Position numbers and translations under genes: made by a program
In this document: piece by piece, positions 41,986-48,324 of the stretch
How positions within the stretch are numbered: position 1 is the first letter of the stretch
How the letters are laid out: each line of letters opens with the position of its first letter
Notes under the pieces: generated by a model
Seen by the model: only the letters and a program-made list of their open reading frames with translations
Told to the model about the DNA's origin: nothing
Database searches by the model: none
Source of the DNA: Chlamydiales bacterium
Lineage (GTDB): Bacteria; Chlamydiota; Chlamydiia; Chlamydiales; SM23-39
Length of the DNA: 48,324 bases
Direction: 5' to 3'
NCBI GenBank assembly: GCA_030681135.1
Contig: JAUXXF010000003.1
Span: 1 to 48,324, forward strand

Positions 41986-42995
41986 AGATGTTCCTCTTTA
42001 ATGGCTCTTTGCAAGAGAGCTTTCACCGCTTCGCGAGGATCCAGCCCTTCGAAAATCACTGCATAGGTAGCCTCAGTAATCGGAATAGGAACGTGATGTT
42101 TTCGCCCTAGCTCACGAGCCGACACACAAGTATAAATACCTTCTACTGCCATCCCGATTTTCTGCCTTGCCCCTTCTGGAGAAAAACCTTCGGCGATCAA
42201 ACGACCGTAACGATAATTACGGCTAAGAACCGACATGCAAGTCACACATAAATCTCCCATGCCAGAAAGACCATTTAATGTCTCTGCTCTGCAATCTTTC
42301 GTAGCGCACAGCTTTCTCATCTCATGAAGCCCGCGCGTCATCAGCGCGGCTTTCGTATTATCTCCGCAGCCAAGTCCGTCTGCAATCCCGCAGGCAATCG
42401 CGATAATATTTTTCATCGCTCCGCCAAAACAGACTCCATTGAGATCCGCGTTCGGATAAATCCGAAAAGTGGGCGTTGAAAATAGTTGTAAAATCAATTG
42501 AGATACTTCGGGAGCATTGGCGGCGCATACAATCGATGTCGGCACTTGTTGAATCACCTCTTCCGCATGGCTTGGTCCCGATAGAGCTCCAACAAGCGGA
42601 TGGTTAGGAGCTCCCAAAAGCTCAGAGAGAATTTCTGGCAATAAAAGTCCCGTTTTTTGCTCAATCCCCTTCGAGGTCAAAATCACGGGACACTCAATCG
42701 TCTGCAAAGCCAATACCTGCGTAAACACAGGGCGAATCCCGGATGTTGTGACACTTTCAACAATGACATCTGCTTTGTAGAGCGCCTCGGTCAAATCCGA
42801 AGTAAATAAGACAGAAGAAGAAATTTGGAAATTCGGCAGCTTTGGATGAACATGAGTGGCATTGAGCTCTTGGCTTAAATGAGAATCTCGAGTCCATACG
42901 GTCACCTTGTGACCATTTTGCGCCAAGATAGAAGCCAACGCAAAACCCCACGTCCCCGCCCCAAGATAACAAATAGTTTGTGATTTTATTGACAT
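41982..42995 (-). CDS. gpsA: Glycerol-3-phosphate dehydrogenase [NAD(P)+]
   Basis: A 337-aa GpsA reducing dihydroxyacetone phosphate for phospholipid synthesis. The Rossmann motif is YLGAGTWGFALASILAQNG. LSGPSHAEEV and the catalytic-lysine helix GGAMKNIIAIACGIADGLGCGDNTKAALMTRGLHEM are present. It begins 10 nt inside the end of the upstream pyrophosphorylase gene. In Chlamydia gpsA likewise sits beside a UDP-sugar pyrophosphorylase gene. Confidence 0.95.
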   Translation of the reverse strand: MSIKSQTICYLGAGTWGFALASILAQNGHKVTVWTRDSHLSQELNATHVHPKLPNFQISSSVLFTSDLTEALYKADVIVESVTTSGIRPVFTQVLALQTIECPVILTSKGIEQKTGLLLPEILSELLGAPNHPLVGALSGPSHAEEVIQQVPTSIVCAANAPEVSQLILQLFSTPTFRIYPNADLNGVCFGGAMKNIIAIACGIADGLGCGDNTKAALMTRGLHEMRKLCATKDCRAETLNGLSGMGDLCVTCMSVLSRNYRYGRLIAEGFSPEGARQKIGMAVEGIYTCVSARELGRKHHVPIPITEATYAVIFEGLDPREAVKALLQRAIKEEHL

Positions 42996-44812
42996 AACGC
43001 CTTTTCCAATGCACCGATCCCATTAGGACCTTCTTTTGCTTTTAAAGGAGCATAACATTCTTGGCGAGCACTGCACAAGACTGCTGTGGCATGAGAGAAG
43101 GCAAAAGCATCAAAAATATATTTTTCTCCCTTACAAAAATGCCACTCACGGCCTTGGTGAATAGCCGTTTTTTCTACCCAATGAAGGGGTAAATCCAAAG
43201 AAGCCGCCCTTTTTATAAAGGAATTTTTTAAAAGAACAAGTCCTGTATAAGCATACAAAAAGTCCAATTGTTCATTTTCTTGCACCTTCCGAAAAAGCTC
43301 AGGAGGAGTCTCACAGTACTCGAGCACTTCCACTTTTCCCCGCCTTTCAATCAATACCCCCATCGCCTCTTCAGGGTTGTTTCTTTCAATGCAACGAATC
43401 GTCACTTCAGCAGATGACCTCTCATGGAGGGAGAGGAAAGCTGGGTCTAGAGGATCCGCTATTGGGTTGTCCACTGGAATTAAGGAGACAGCAGAAATCC
43501 CCCTGCGCTCCCAAGCATCTAAGATCTTCGCGTCCACAAAACTTCGATAGAAACTTCCATTGCCATCTGGCCCCTCAATCCCGGAAGGAAGTTTGTTTTG
43601 ATCCAACAAAGGAAGAGTCGATTGTTGAAAACAGGTGATGTTTCTTCCAAAATGCTGATGCTGCGTAAAATATTGGACAGTTTCGTTGTGATTTGCAGGT
43701 GATGTCATCACAGCAATTGGAACATGGTCTGGAATTTTTTCTACAATCCTCTCAAACAATGTTTTCCCAAGAACGGAAAATAAGCCTTTAGGACCGGAAA
43801 ATCCAAGCCTCGTCCCTTGCCCTCCCGCCAAAATGACGCATCCTATTTTTCGTTTAGACAAAGTAATCTTCACCTCTGGAAAAGACACACTTCGAAAAGG
43901 GGTAAAGGACCTGGCTGAAGGAAACAGCTGCTCATAGACGAGCTTTGGGGAGAGGCTCCGCAAATCTTTATCTGGAGCAAGGAGCGGAGTATGGACAAGC
44001 AACGGATTCGGAGAGCGGACACGTTGTTTCAAAATACCATGATTGGGATCAGCCCAAAGAGAAATCACCTCTAGAGGAAAAGGACAATCCAGATAATACA
44101 TCATCGATAAAATGCCAGAATCGGGGACAACAAGGGCTCTACAGCGCCGCTTAATGATCGACATCATTTCAAACAACGAAGTTTTCCCTCTTAAATCGAC
44201 AACTCTCGGATCGTCCCATCCAGACGTCTTGTCAAAACCAAACAAAATCATCTTTGAAGAAGAAGGCAGCAACCCAAGCAGCTCGCGCCATTTCTCTTCA
44301 GGCCAATTGCGCCATAGGCCGTAAGAGGTTTCGGCAGAGATTTGCACGCCAATATAGTCAATGTCTTGAGACAGACCAAACGACTCAAACAGATGATCCA
44401 ACTCCTCTTTCCATTGCAATTTGGGGATAACTACACCACGCTGCCAACGAACCCAATCAGTGGGACTTGGGCGCTCAATGATAAGATCGAATTCTTTAGG
44501 GTTTCTCTTCAGCTGTTTGAGCGTCTCAGACACATCGTAGGGCTCTCCCCTTTTCCAAGACGGAGCTACAATCGTTCTCACTCCAGCTAATAGAGAAAAG
44601 CCATCTTGCAGATTCTCTCGAATCAAAAAAGTAATGTCTGCATCAGGAACATATTGTCTAATTCTTTGAACCATGGCATACAGACCAAGTGCAATATCTC
44701 CAAGCCCTCGATTCCAAGCTAAAAGCACACGCCTAGATGAGGATTTAGAGAGTTTTTTTAACATCTGATCAAAAGGATTTGGCAAGAAAAGGCGCAGAAT
44801 TTTTTTAAACAT
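42986..44812 (-). CDS. Fusion: GT9-like glycosyltransferase + UDP-sugar pyrophosphorylase
   Basis: A 608-aa two-domain protein. Residues 25-300 resemble family-9 (heptosyltransferase-type) glycosyltransferases: LLAWNRGLGDIALGLYAM at 30-47 and ALVVPDSGILSMMYYLDCP at 226-244, with the GT9 (T/P)DSG signature. Residues 322-608 are an eukaryote-like UDPGP pyrophosphorylase: CVILAGGQGTRLGFSGPKGLF at 325-345, IEGPDGNGSFYRS and VDNPIADPLDP. The family makes UDP-GlcNAc or UDP-glucose from UTP and the sugar-1-phosphate. Chlamydiaceae have the second part alone next to gpsA. Overlaps: 8 nt with waaF, 10 nt with gpsA. Confidence 0.85.
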   Translation of the reverse strand: MFKKILRLFLPNPFDQMLKKLSKSSSRRVLLAWNRGLGDIALGLYAMVQRIRQYVPDADITFLIRENLQDGFSLLAGVRTIVAPSWKRGEPYDVSETLKQLKRNPKEFDLIIERPSPTDWVRWQRGVVIPKLQWKEELDHLFESFGLSQDIDYIGVQISAETSYGLWRNWPEEKWRELLGLLPSSSKMILFGFDKTSGWDDPRVVDLRGKTSLFEMMSIIKRRCRALVVPDSGILSMMYYLDCPFPLEVISLWADPNHGILKQRVRSPNPLLVHTPLLAPDKDLRSLSPKLVYEQLFPSARSFTPFRSVSFPEVKITLSKRKIGCVILAGGQGTRLGFSGPKGLFSVLGKTLFERIVEKIPDHVPIAVMTSPANHNETVQYFTQHQHFGRNITCFQQSTLPLLDQNKLPSGIEGPDGNGSFYRSFVDAKILDAWERRGISAVSLIPVDNPIADPLDPAFLSLHERSSAEVTIRCIERNNPEEAMGVLIERRGKVEVLEYCETPPELFRKVQENEQLDFLYAYTGLVLLKNSFIKRAASLDLPLHWVEKTAIHQGREWHFCKGEKYIFDAFAFSHATAVLCSARQECYAPLKAKEGPNGIGALEKALCQ

Positions 44813-45833
44813 GGCTTTTTAGGATTGTATGAACTCGAGCAAATACTTCATCCACTTCGATTTGTTTCATGCAGCGAAAATCAATCGGACAGGTTCTCTT
44901 AAAACAAGGAGAGCAGCTCACTTCTTTATCGATCACAGCCTCTCCATGCCCGTATGGCCCTGTTTTGTATTTGTCCGTCGAACCAAAAAAAGCAATGAGA
45001 GGAACATCAAACGCTGCAGCGATATGCATAGGACCGCTATCATTGGTAATGACGACATCGCAACTTTTGATGATGCAGCAAAGTTCACGGAGAGATGTGA
45101 CGCCGGCTAAATTCATCACAGACTCTGGCAGCCCTTGGCAAATCTGCTTTACGAGAGACTCTGTCGAAGCATCTCCAAAAACAACTACGTAGACTTCTTC
45201 TTCTTGGACCAGGCGCAAAGCCAGCTCTCTAAACCGCTCACTCGGCCAACATTTGGCAGATCCATAGGCTGCACCTGGATTCATGCCAATCAGTTTTTTG
45301 TCCGCGCGGTAGCCGCGTTGATAAAGGAGCTCTTTCGCCTCTGCCACCTCTTTGTCTGATATATAAAGGCGCGGTTTTGTATCAGAAAGAATAATGCCTA
45401 AAGGCTCTAAAAGCCTTTTATAGCTAAGGACCTGATGCTCTTTTTGAAAGCAGGGAGTGAGAGAATCTGTTAAAAGCAAGCTCCGCATATGTCCCGAAAA
45501 ACCAATACGCCGTTTAACGCCTCCTTGCCAAAACCACCAGGCGGAAGAAAACGAATTTGTGAGCAAAATCCCCAGATCATATTTGCCTTGGATCATTTTT
45601 TTAATGATATTGCGCTTTGTTTCTCGGCGCAAAAAACCATTTTGGGGCTTGGTAAAACAAAAGAGCTCATTGATCGACTCATCTTCTTTCAACAGCTCAC
45701 AAATGGGAGTCTTGCACATCGCTGTGATCGAGGCGTGAGGAAACGCCCTTCTCAAATCAGTAAGCACTGGCGTTGCCATCACCAGATCACCTACCCAGTT
45801 AGGCATACGGACTAAAATATTTTGAGGTTCCAT
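44805..45833 (-). CDS. waaF: ADP-heptose:LPS heptosyltransferase II-like protein (GT9)
   Basis: A 342-aa GT9 enzyme. RMPNWVGDLVMATPVLTDLRRAFP at the start, NPGAAYGSAKCWPSERF near residue 185, and VVITNDSGPMHIAAAFDVPLIAFFGSTDKYKTGPYG near 255 are WaaF hallmarks. A Cys cluster CSPCFKRTCPIDFRCM near the end is also typical. It would transfer heptose to the lipopolysaccharide inner core on the cytoplasmic face. First of four overlapping genes. The acceptor may differ, since well-studied Chlamydia LPS has no heptose. Confidence 0.83.
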   Translation of the reverse strand: MEPQNILVRMPNWVGDLVMATPVLTDLRRAFPHASITAMCKTPICELLKEDESINELFCFTKPQNGFLRRETKRNIIKKMIQGKYDLGILLTNSFSSAWWFWQGGVKRRIGFSGHMRSLLLTDSLTPCFQKEHQVLSYKRLLEPLGIILSDTKPRLYISDKEVAEAKELLYQRGYRADKKLIGMNPGAAYGSAKCWPSERFRELALRLVQEEEVYVVVFGDASTESLVKQICQGLPESVMNLAGVTSLRELCCIIKSCDVVITNDSGPMHIAAAFDVPLIAFFGSTDKYKTGPYGHGEAVIDKEVSCSPCFKRTCPIDFRCMKQIEVDEVFARVHTILKSHV

Positions 45834-45901
45834 ATCATTTAAGGATTGTAGCGAATCAGCGTAGTGAGCTACAAATAGTATTTCACAGCTTTTAAAAAAA
45901 C

Positions 45902-46492
45902 ATGCCAGACCACCAAATCATTTTAGGTATCGATCCAGGAACAAGGATCACAGGATATGGTCTTATTCGAAAAATGGCTCATACTTATGAGCCTATCGAT
46001 TTTGGCTGCATCCGTCCTCCCGCAGATCTGCCTCTTCACGAACGCTACAAGATCATTTTTGATGGGGTAGAAAAAATTATCGGCCAATATCAACCGACGG
46101 CCATAGCGGTTGAATCGCAATTTGTCATGAAAAACGTCCTTAGCGCCCTGAAATTGGGAATGGCCAAAGGAATGATTTTATTAGCGGCGGCACGCCACAA
46201 AATTCCCCTTTTCGAGTATGCTCCTAAAAGAGCCAAACAAGCAGTCGTTGGAACAGGCGGGGCAAGCAAGCTGCAAGTGCAAAAAATGATCCAAACCCTG
46301 TTAAGACTGCCCAAGCTCCCGCAGCCAGAAGATGCAGCAGATGCGCTTGCTTTAGCCATTTGTTGCGCCCATGAATTAGACCGAGGTAATATTTTATGTA
46401 CGAATCCATCACAGGCAAACTTAAAGAAAAAGATCCCCTCAAAGCGATTGTTGAAACGGGAGGGATTGCTTATCGACTCACCATCCCTCTAA
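45902..46492 (+). CDS. ruvC: Holliday-junction endonuclease RuvC, with long C-terminal tail
   Basis: RuvC cuts Holliday junctions. The acidic catalytic set is complete: D11 (GIDPGT), E71 (AVESQF), D144 and D147 (PEDAADALALA), with GTGGASKLQVQKMI for DNA binding. At 196 aa it is about 25 residues longer than usual. The added basic tail (LKKKIPSKRLLKREG...) is encoded in the 97-nt region that also encodes the start of ruvA. No ribosome site is visible before ATG 45902. Confidence 0.94.
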   Translation: MPDHQIILGIDPGTRITGYGLIRKMAHTYEPIDFGCIRPPADLPLHERYKIIFDGVEKIIGQYQPTAIAVESQFVMKNVLSALKLGMAKGMILLAAARHKIPLFEYAPKRAKQAVVGTGGASKLQVQKMIQTLLRLPKLPQPEDAADALALAICCAHELDRGNILCTNPSQANLKKKIPSKRLLKREGLLIDSPSL

Positions 46493-46995
46493 GCACGTAT
46501 ACAAGACTTCCCTCTACAGGAGAGCATGTGCATCTGTATCTTTCTCAAGTGATTAGAGAAGATTCGCACACCCTCTATGCTTTTGATCAAAAAGAAGAGA
46601 GAAACTTATTCGAAATGCTCCTCACAGTATCTGGCATCGGCCCCAAAACAGCAGTCGCAATTATCGGGCATGTGGAGATGAATGCTTTTCAAAGAGCCAT
46701 TCATACATCGGACATCCGCCTCCTTAGCAAACTACCAGGAATCGGCAAAAAAACAGCAGAAAGACTCATTCTCGATATGCGAGATAAATTCAAAGTAGCC
46801 GGAAAAAAACAGCCGTTTTCCTCGCTATCCCTACCAGATGACACCCCATCTCTTCACGCTGATGCGATTCTGGCTCTAGTAAACCTTGGCTACAATGCCT
46901 TGCAAGCTGGACAAGCGGTGAACGCCGCGCAAAGAGAACACCCCGAAGAAACGGAGCTCGGCAGATTTATTACGCTTGCTCTACAAAAAATATAA
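46396..46995 (+). CDS. ruvA: Holliday-junction DNA helicase subunit RuvA
   Basis: A 199-aa RuvA. Domain I oligonucleotide-binding fold starts MYESITGKLKEKDPLKAIVETGGIAYRL; two helix-hairpin-helix motifs are LLTVSGIGPKTAVAIIG and LLSKLPGIGKKTAERLILDM; domain III is DAILALVNLGYNALQAGQAV. It binds junctions and loads RuvB. The ATG at 46396 has GAGG 9 nt upstream and the protein starts at its conserved position, so the overlap with ruvC is real. Confidence 0.95.
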   Translation: MYESITGKLKEKDPLKAIVETGGIAYRLTIPLSTYTRLPSTGEHVHLYLSQVIREDSHTLYAFDQKEERNLFEMLLTVSGIGPKTAVAIIGHVEMNAFQRAIHTSDIRLLSKLPGIGKKTAERLILDMRDKFKVAGKKQPFSSLSLPDDTPSLHADAILALVNLGYNALQAGQAVNAAQREHPEETELGRFITLALQKI

Positions 46996-47034
46996 AAAGA
47001 GAAAAATTAGGCTATTGAGAAGGTGTCTACAAAG

Positions 47035-47203
47035 GAAGTTGTTGCATAATTCGACTTTACTTAATAACCACAGAGATAGTCTACCACAGAGGCGGGGAAG
47101 CCCCGCACCCCATTGGGTTTTATTCAAATATGGGGTGCGGGGCTTCCCCGCCTCTGTGGTAGACTATCTCTGTGGCAAAAATCCTTAATTATGCAACAAC
47201 GCC
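47035..47203. mobile_element. 169-bp MITE with terminal inverted repeats, 9-bp target duplication and 46-bp stem
   Basis: The ends GTTGTTGCATAATT (47038-47051) and AATTATGCAACAAC (47187-47200) are exact inverted repeats. The 9-mer TCTACAAAG stands directly outside on both sides (47026-47034, 47204-47212), a target-site duplication. Inside, 47068-47113 and 47130-47175 are perfectly complementary over 46 bp with a 16-nt loop, rich in GGGGAAGCCCCGC. No coding capacity. The TGTTGCA-type ends resemble those of some IS transposons, which would supply transposase in trans. It lies 40 nt past ruvA and could end its transcript. Confidence 0.85.
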
Positions 47204-47248
47204 TCTACAAAGTAAGATTTTGTTGATTTCTCGGTTTTTTTGCTGTTG

Positions 47249-47995
47249 TTAGGAAATAACGCAACTACTGAATGGATTTATATACCAGGACCAAGCCAGA
47301 CTTCTTTGCTCCTCCCGCTGATTTGAAACGTCCACCTCAAGTAGTTTTCTCCGCTCTTCCAACTGGCTTCGCCAATTCGAAACACCTACTTCAGAGGGAT
47401 TTTTATCTTTTCTTCTTTGACTGTAATATCGACTAAATTCATTCCCAGTAAACGGCCCTTCTACCTTTTCTAGATGCATTTTGATCGAATTAGGCTGATG
47501 TTGAACACAGACAAATTTAAATGTATCTAAAGCCACTTTCCTAACATCCGAATGAACACTTTCATCAAAACACAGTTTAGCAATTCTTCGAAGCTCACTA
47601 AGAGTATAGAGCTTATTGAATTTCGTTTCCTTCGAGAAAATTGTTTCAGCATCTACCTTCGGATAGGGATTTTTATCTGAATCGATGCAAAAAACAAGAA
47701 AAGTAATAGATTCACCATTCAACTGTCTTCTGTAATTATCCAAAACAAGATGCACCAATCCTTTTTTATAAGACCAGCAGGCAACTAATGGAACGAATGT
47801 ATTTTTAGTTAATTCAACAAACTCGCGATCAAAATCAGGAGTCTGCCCCAAAGCCCAGGAATACACTTCTTTAACCCTACTTTTTAAAGCAAGCATAACT
47901 TCAATATAACTACAATCCTTAAAGCCATAAACAACAACTCGTCCATTTGAACAAAACGTGCTAAGAGAACTTTCAGACACAGACATAACTGACAA
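47249..47995 (-). CDS. Unknown 248-aa protein
   Basis: I do not recognise it. The product is soluble and mixed alpha/beta (VVVYGFKDCSYIEVMLALKSRVKEVYSWALG; LVHLVLDNYRRQLNGESITFLVFCIDSD), with a charged repeat-like C-terminal part in which VGVSNWRSQLEERRKLLEVDVSNQREEQRS shows a short internal duplication (VSN-x-R). No signal peptide or membrane segment is seen. The ATG at 47995 has no clear ribosome site; another ATG lies 3 codons on. It lies between the MITE and the dnaE-like end. Confidence 0.55.
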   Translation of the reverse strand: MSVMSVSESSLSTFCSNGRVVVYGFKDCSYIEVMLALKSRVKEVYSWALGQTPDFDREFVELTKNTFVPLVACWSYKKGLVHLVLDNYRRQLNGESITFLVFCIDSDKNPYPKVDAETIFSKETKFNKLYTLSELRRIAKLCFDESVHSDVRKVALDTFKFVCVQHQPNSIKMHLEKVEGPFTGNEFSRYYSQRRKDKNPSEVGVSNWRSQLEERRKLLEVDVSNQREEQRSLAWSWYINPFSSCVIS

Positions 47996-48081
47996 CCAAA
48001 TTACTAATTTTTTATATTAATTATATAATCACAAACATTTAACATCAATTTAAAAAAACAAAACGCAACCACCTGATTATT

Positions 48082-48095
48082 AAGCGCTTGCGCTT
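48082..48095. terminator. Small hairpin between convergent/adjacent genes
   Basis: AAGCGC-TT-GCGCTT followed by TTT on the plus strand, in an AT-rich 165-nt gap between the 248-aa gene and the gene ending at 48162. A weak terminator candidate; on the minus strand, the direction of the upstream gene, no T-run follows. Confidence 0.3.
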
Positions 48096-48161
48096 TTTAA
48101 AATAAACTTTTTTATGACAAAAGAATGGAAAAATTTAATTACAATAATAATTAAAAAACTA

Positions 48162-48324
48162 CTAAAGACACTCGATCTGAGTACCTAACTGCTCGGATAA
48201 GTGGTGAATCTTTTCTCGGAACAGCGTATCTGCTTTTACACCCCATTGAGAGTTGATCTGGATTGTTCCCCAATGCTTAGCAGACCCAACAAAATGGATC
48301 TCTAAAGGAGACTTTCCGGGATGT
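48162..48324 (-). CDS. dnaE: C-terminal end of probable DNA polymerase III alpha subunit (cut by right edge)
   Basis: A leftward frame of 53 residues ends at TAG 48164-48162. HPGKSPLEIHFVG followed by a short strand (GTIQINSQWGVKAD) and a helix (LFREKIHHLSEQLG) matches the usual end of DnaE, where HPGxTPV...L.... is followed by a V-x(4)-LL-x-L-x-x-L pattern. This is recognition from pattern only. The rest of the gene is outside the window. Confidence 0.5.
   Translation of the reverse strand, partial: HPGKSPLEIHFVGSAKHWGTIQINSQWGVKADTLFREKIHHLSEQLGTQIECL

Noticed and set aside
47213..47248. TTGATTTCTCGGTTTTTTTG resembling the hairpin-element arm
   Set aside because: Too short and T-rich; resemblance to GTCGATTTTCGG is weak and could be chance.

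Overview
The window looks like a chromosomal segment of a member of the Chlamydiales outside Chlamydiaceae (an amoeba- or arthropod-associated environmental chlamydia; Waddlia-like is my guess, not proven). The evidence is the block large PBP2 - tRNA-Gly - rpsB - tsf - pyrH - frr, which matches the chlamydial order around ompA (with ompA itself absent here). A gpsA gene beside a UDP-sugar pyrophosphorylase and several proteins with Inc-like paired hydrophobic segments or ankyrin repeats fit the same assignment. No rRNA and no CRISPR array were seen.

Region 1 (1-6736) is the right part of an integrative, self-replicating element inserted at the 3' end of a tRNA-Thr(CGT) gene. Read from the tRNA leftwards it holds a cargo gene with a membrane anchor bracketed by inverted copies of a 22-bp repeat, a tyrosine integrase, an unknown protein, a small AlpA/Xis-like protein, a 60-aa protein, a DUF3987 (YfjI-type) replication protein, a block of TTGCTAA/TTAGCAA iterons, a zinc-finger/TOPRIM primase, and the start of one more gene cut by the left edge. 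This int-xis-rep-ori-primase order resembles phage satellites and PICI-type islands.

Region 2 (6830-20000) is mixed accessory content: an IspD-like/SDR fusion resembling the CDP-ribitol enzyme Bcs1 with an MFS transporter and a cyclase-type hydrolase; a flotillin/NfeD pair; a membrane-anchored tyrosine phosphatase that looks like a secreted inclusion-membrane effector; a TetR / CPBP protease / serine hydrolase operon; a HicAB toxin-antitoxin pair with a palindromic operator; and an AlbA_2 regulator behind repeated GAGTCGA operators.

Region 3 (20135-26918) is core: tRNA-Lys, tRNA-Glu, frr, pyrH, tsf, rpsB, tRNA-Gly and the large PBP2.

Region 4 (26919-31429) lies between the converging PBP2 and UDP-xylose synthase genes and is the most unusual part. 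Three leftward genes (an unknown 444-aa protein, an ankyrin protein, a beta-solenoid-like protein) have been placed there. Two of the insertions are bounded by a second, about 92% identical copy of the 3' end of the neighbouring core gene, and three near-identical perfect palindromes sit at the junctions. One duplicated segment also carries a 172-bp hairpin element that its paralogous empty site lacks.

Region 5 (31430-48324) holds a surface-polysaccharide operon (Wza-like lipoprotein, Wzz-like co-polymerase with a degenerate kinase domain, UDP-xylose synthase; UDP-glucuronate 4-epimerase divergent), another Inc-like protein, a HEPN/MNT toxin-antitoxin pair, an MFS transporter, and an overlapping operon waaF - GT9/UDP-sugar pyrophosphorylase fusion - gpsA - nnrD. 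It ends with ruvC/ruvA overlapping by 97 nt, a 169-bp MITE with 9-bp target duplication and a 46-bp perfect stem, one unknown gene, and what looks like the end of dnaE.
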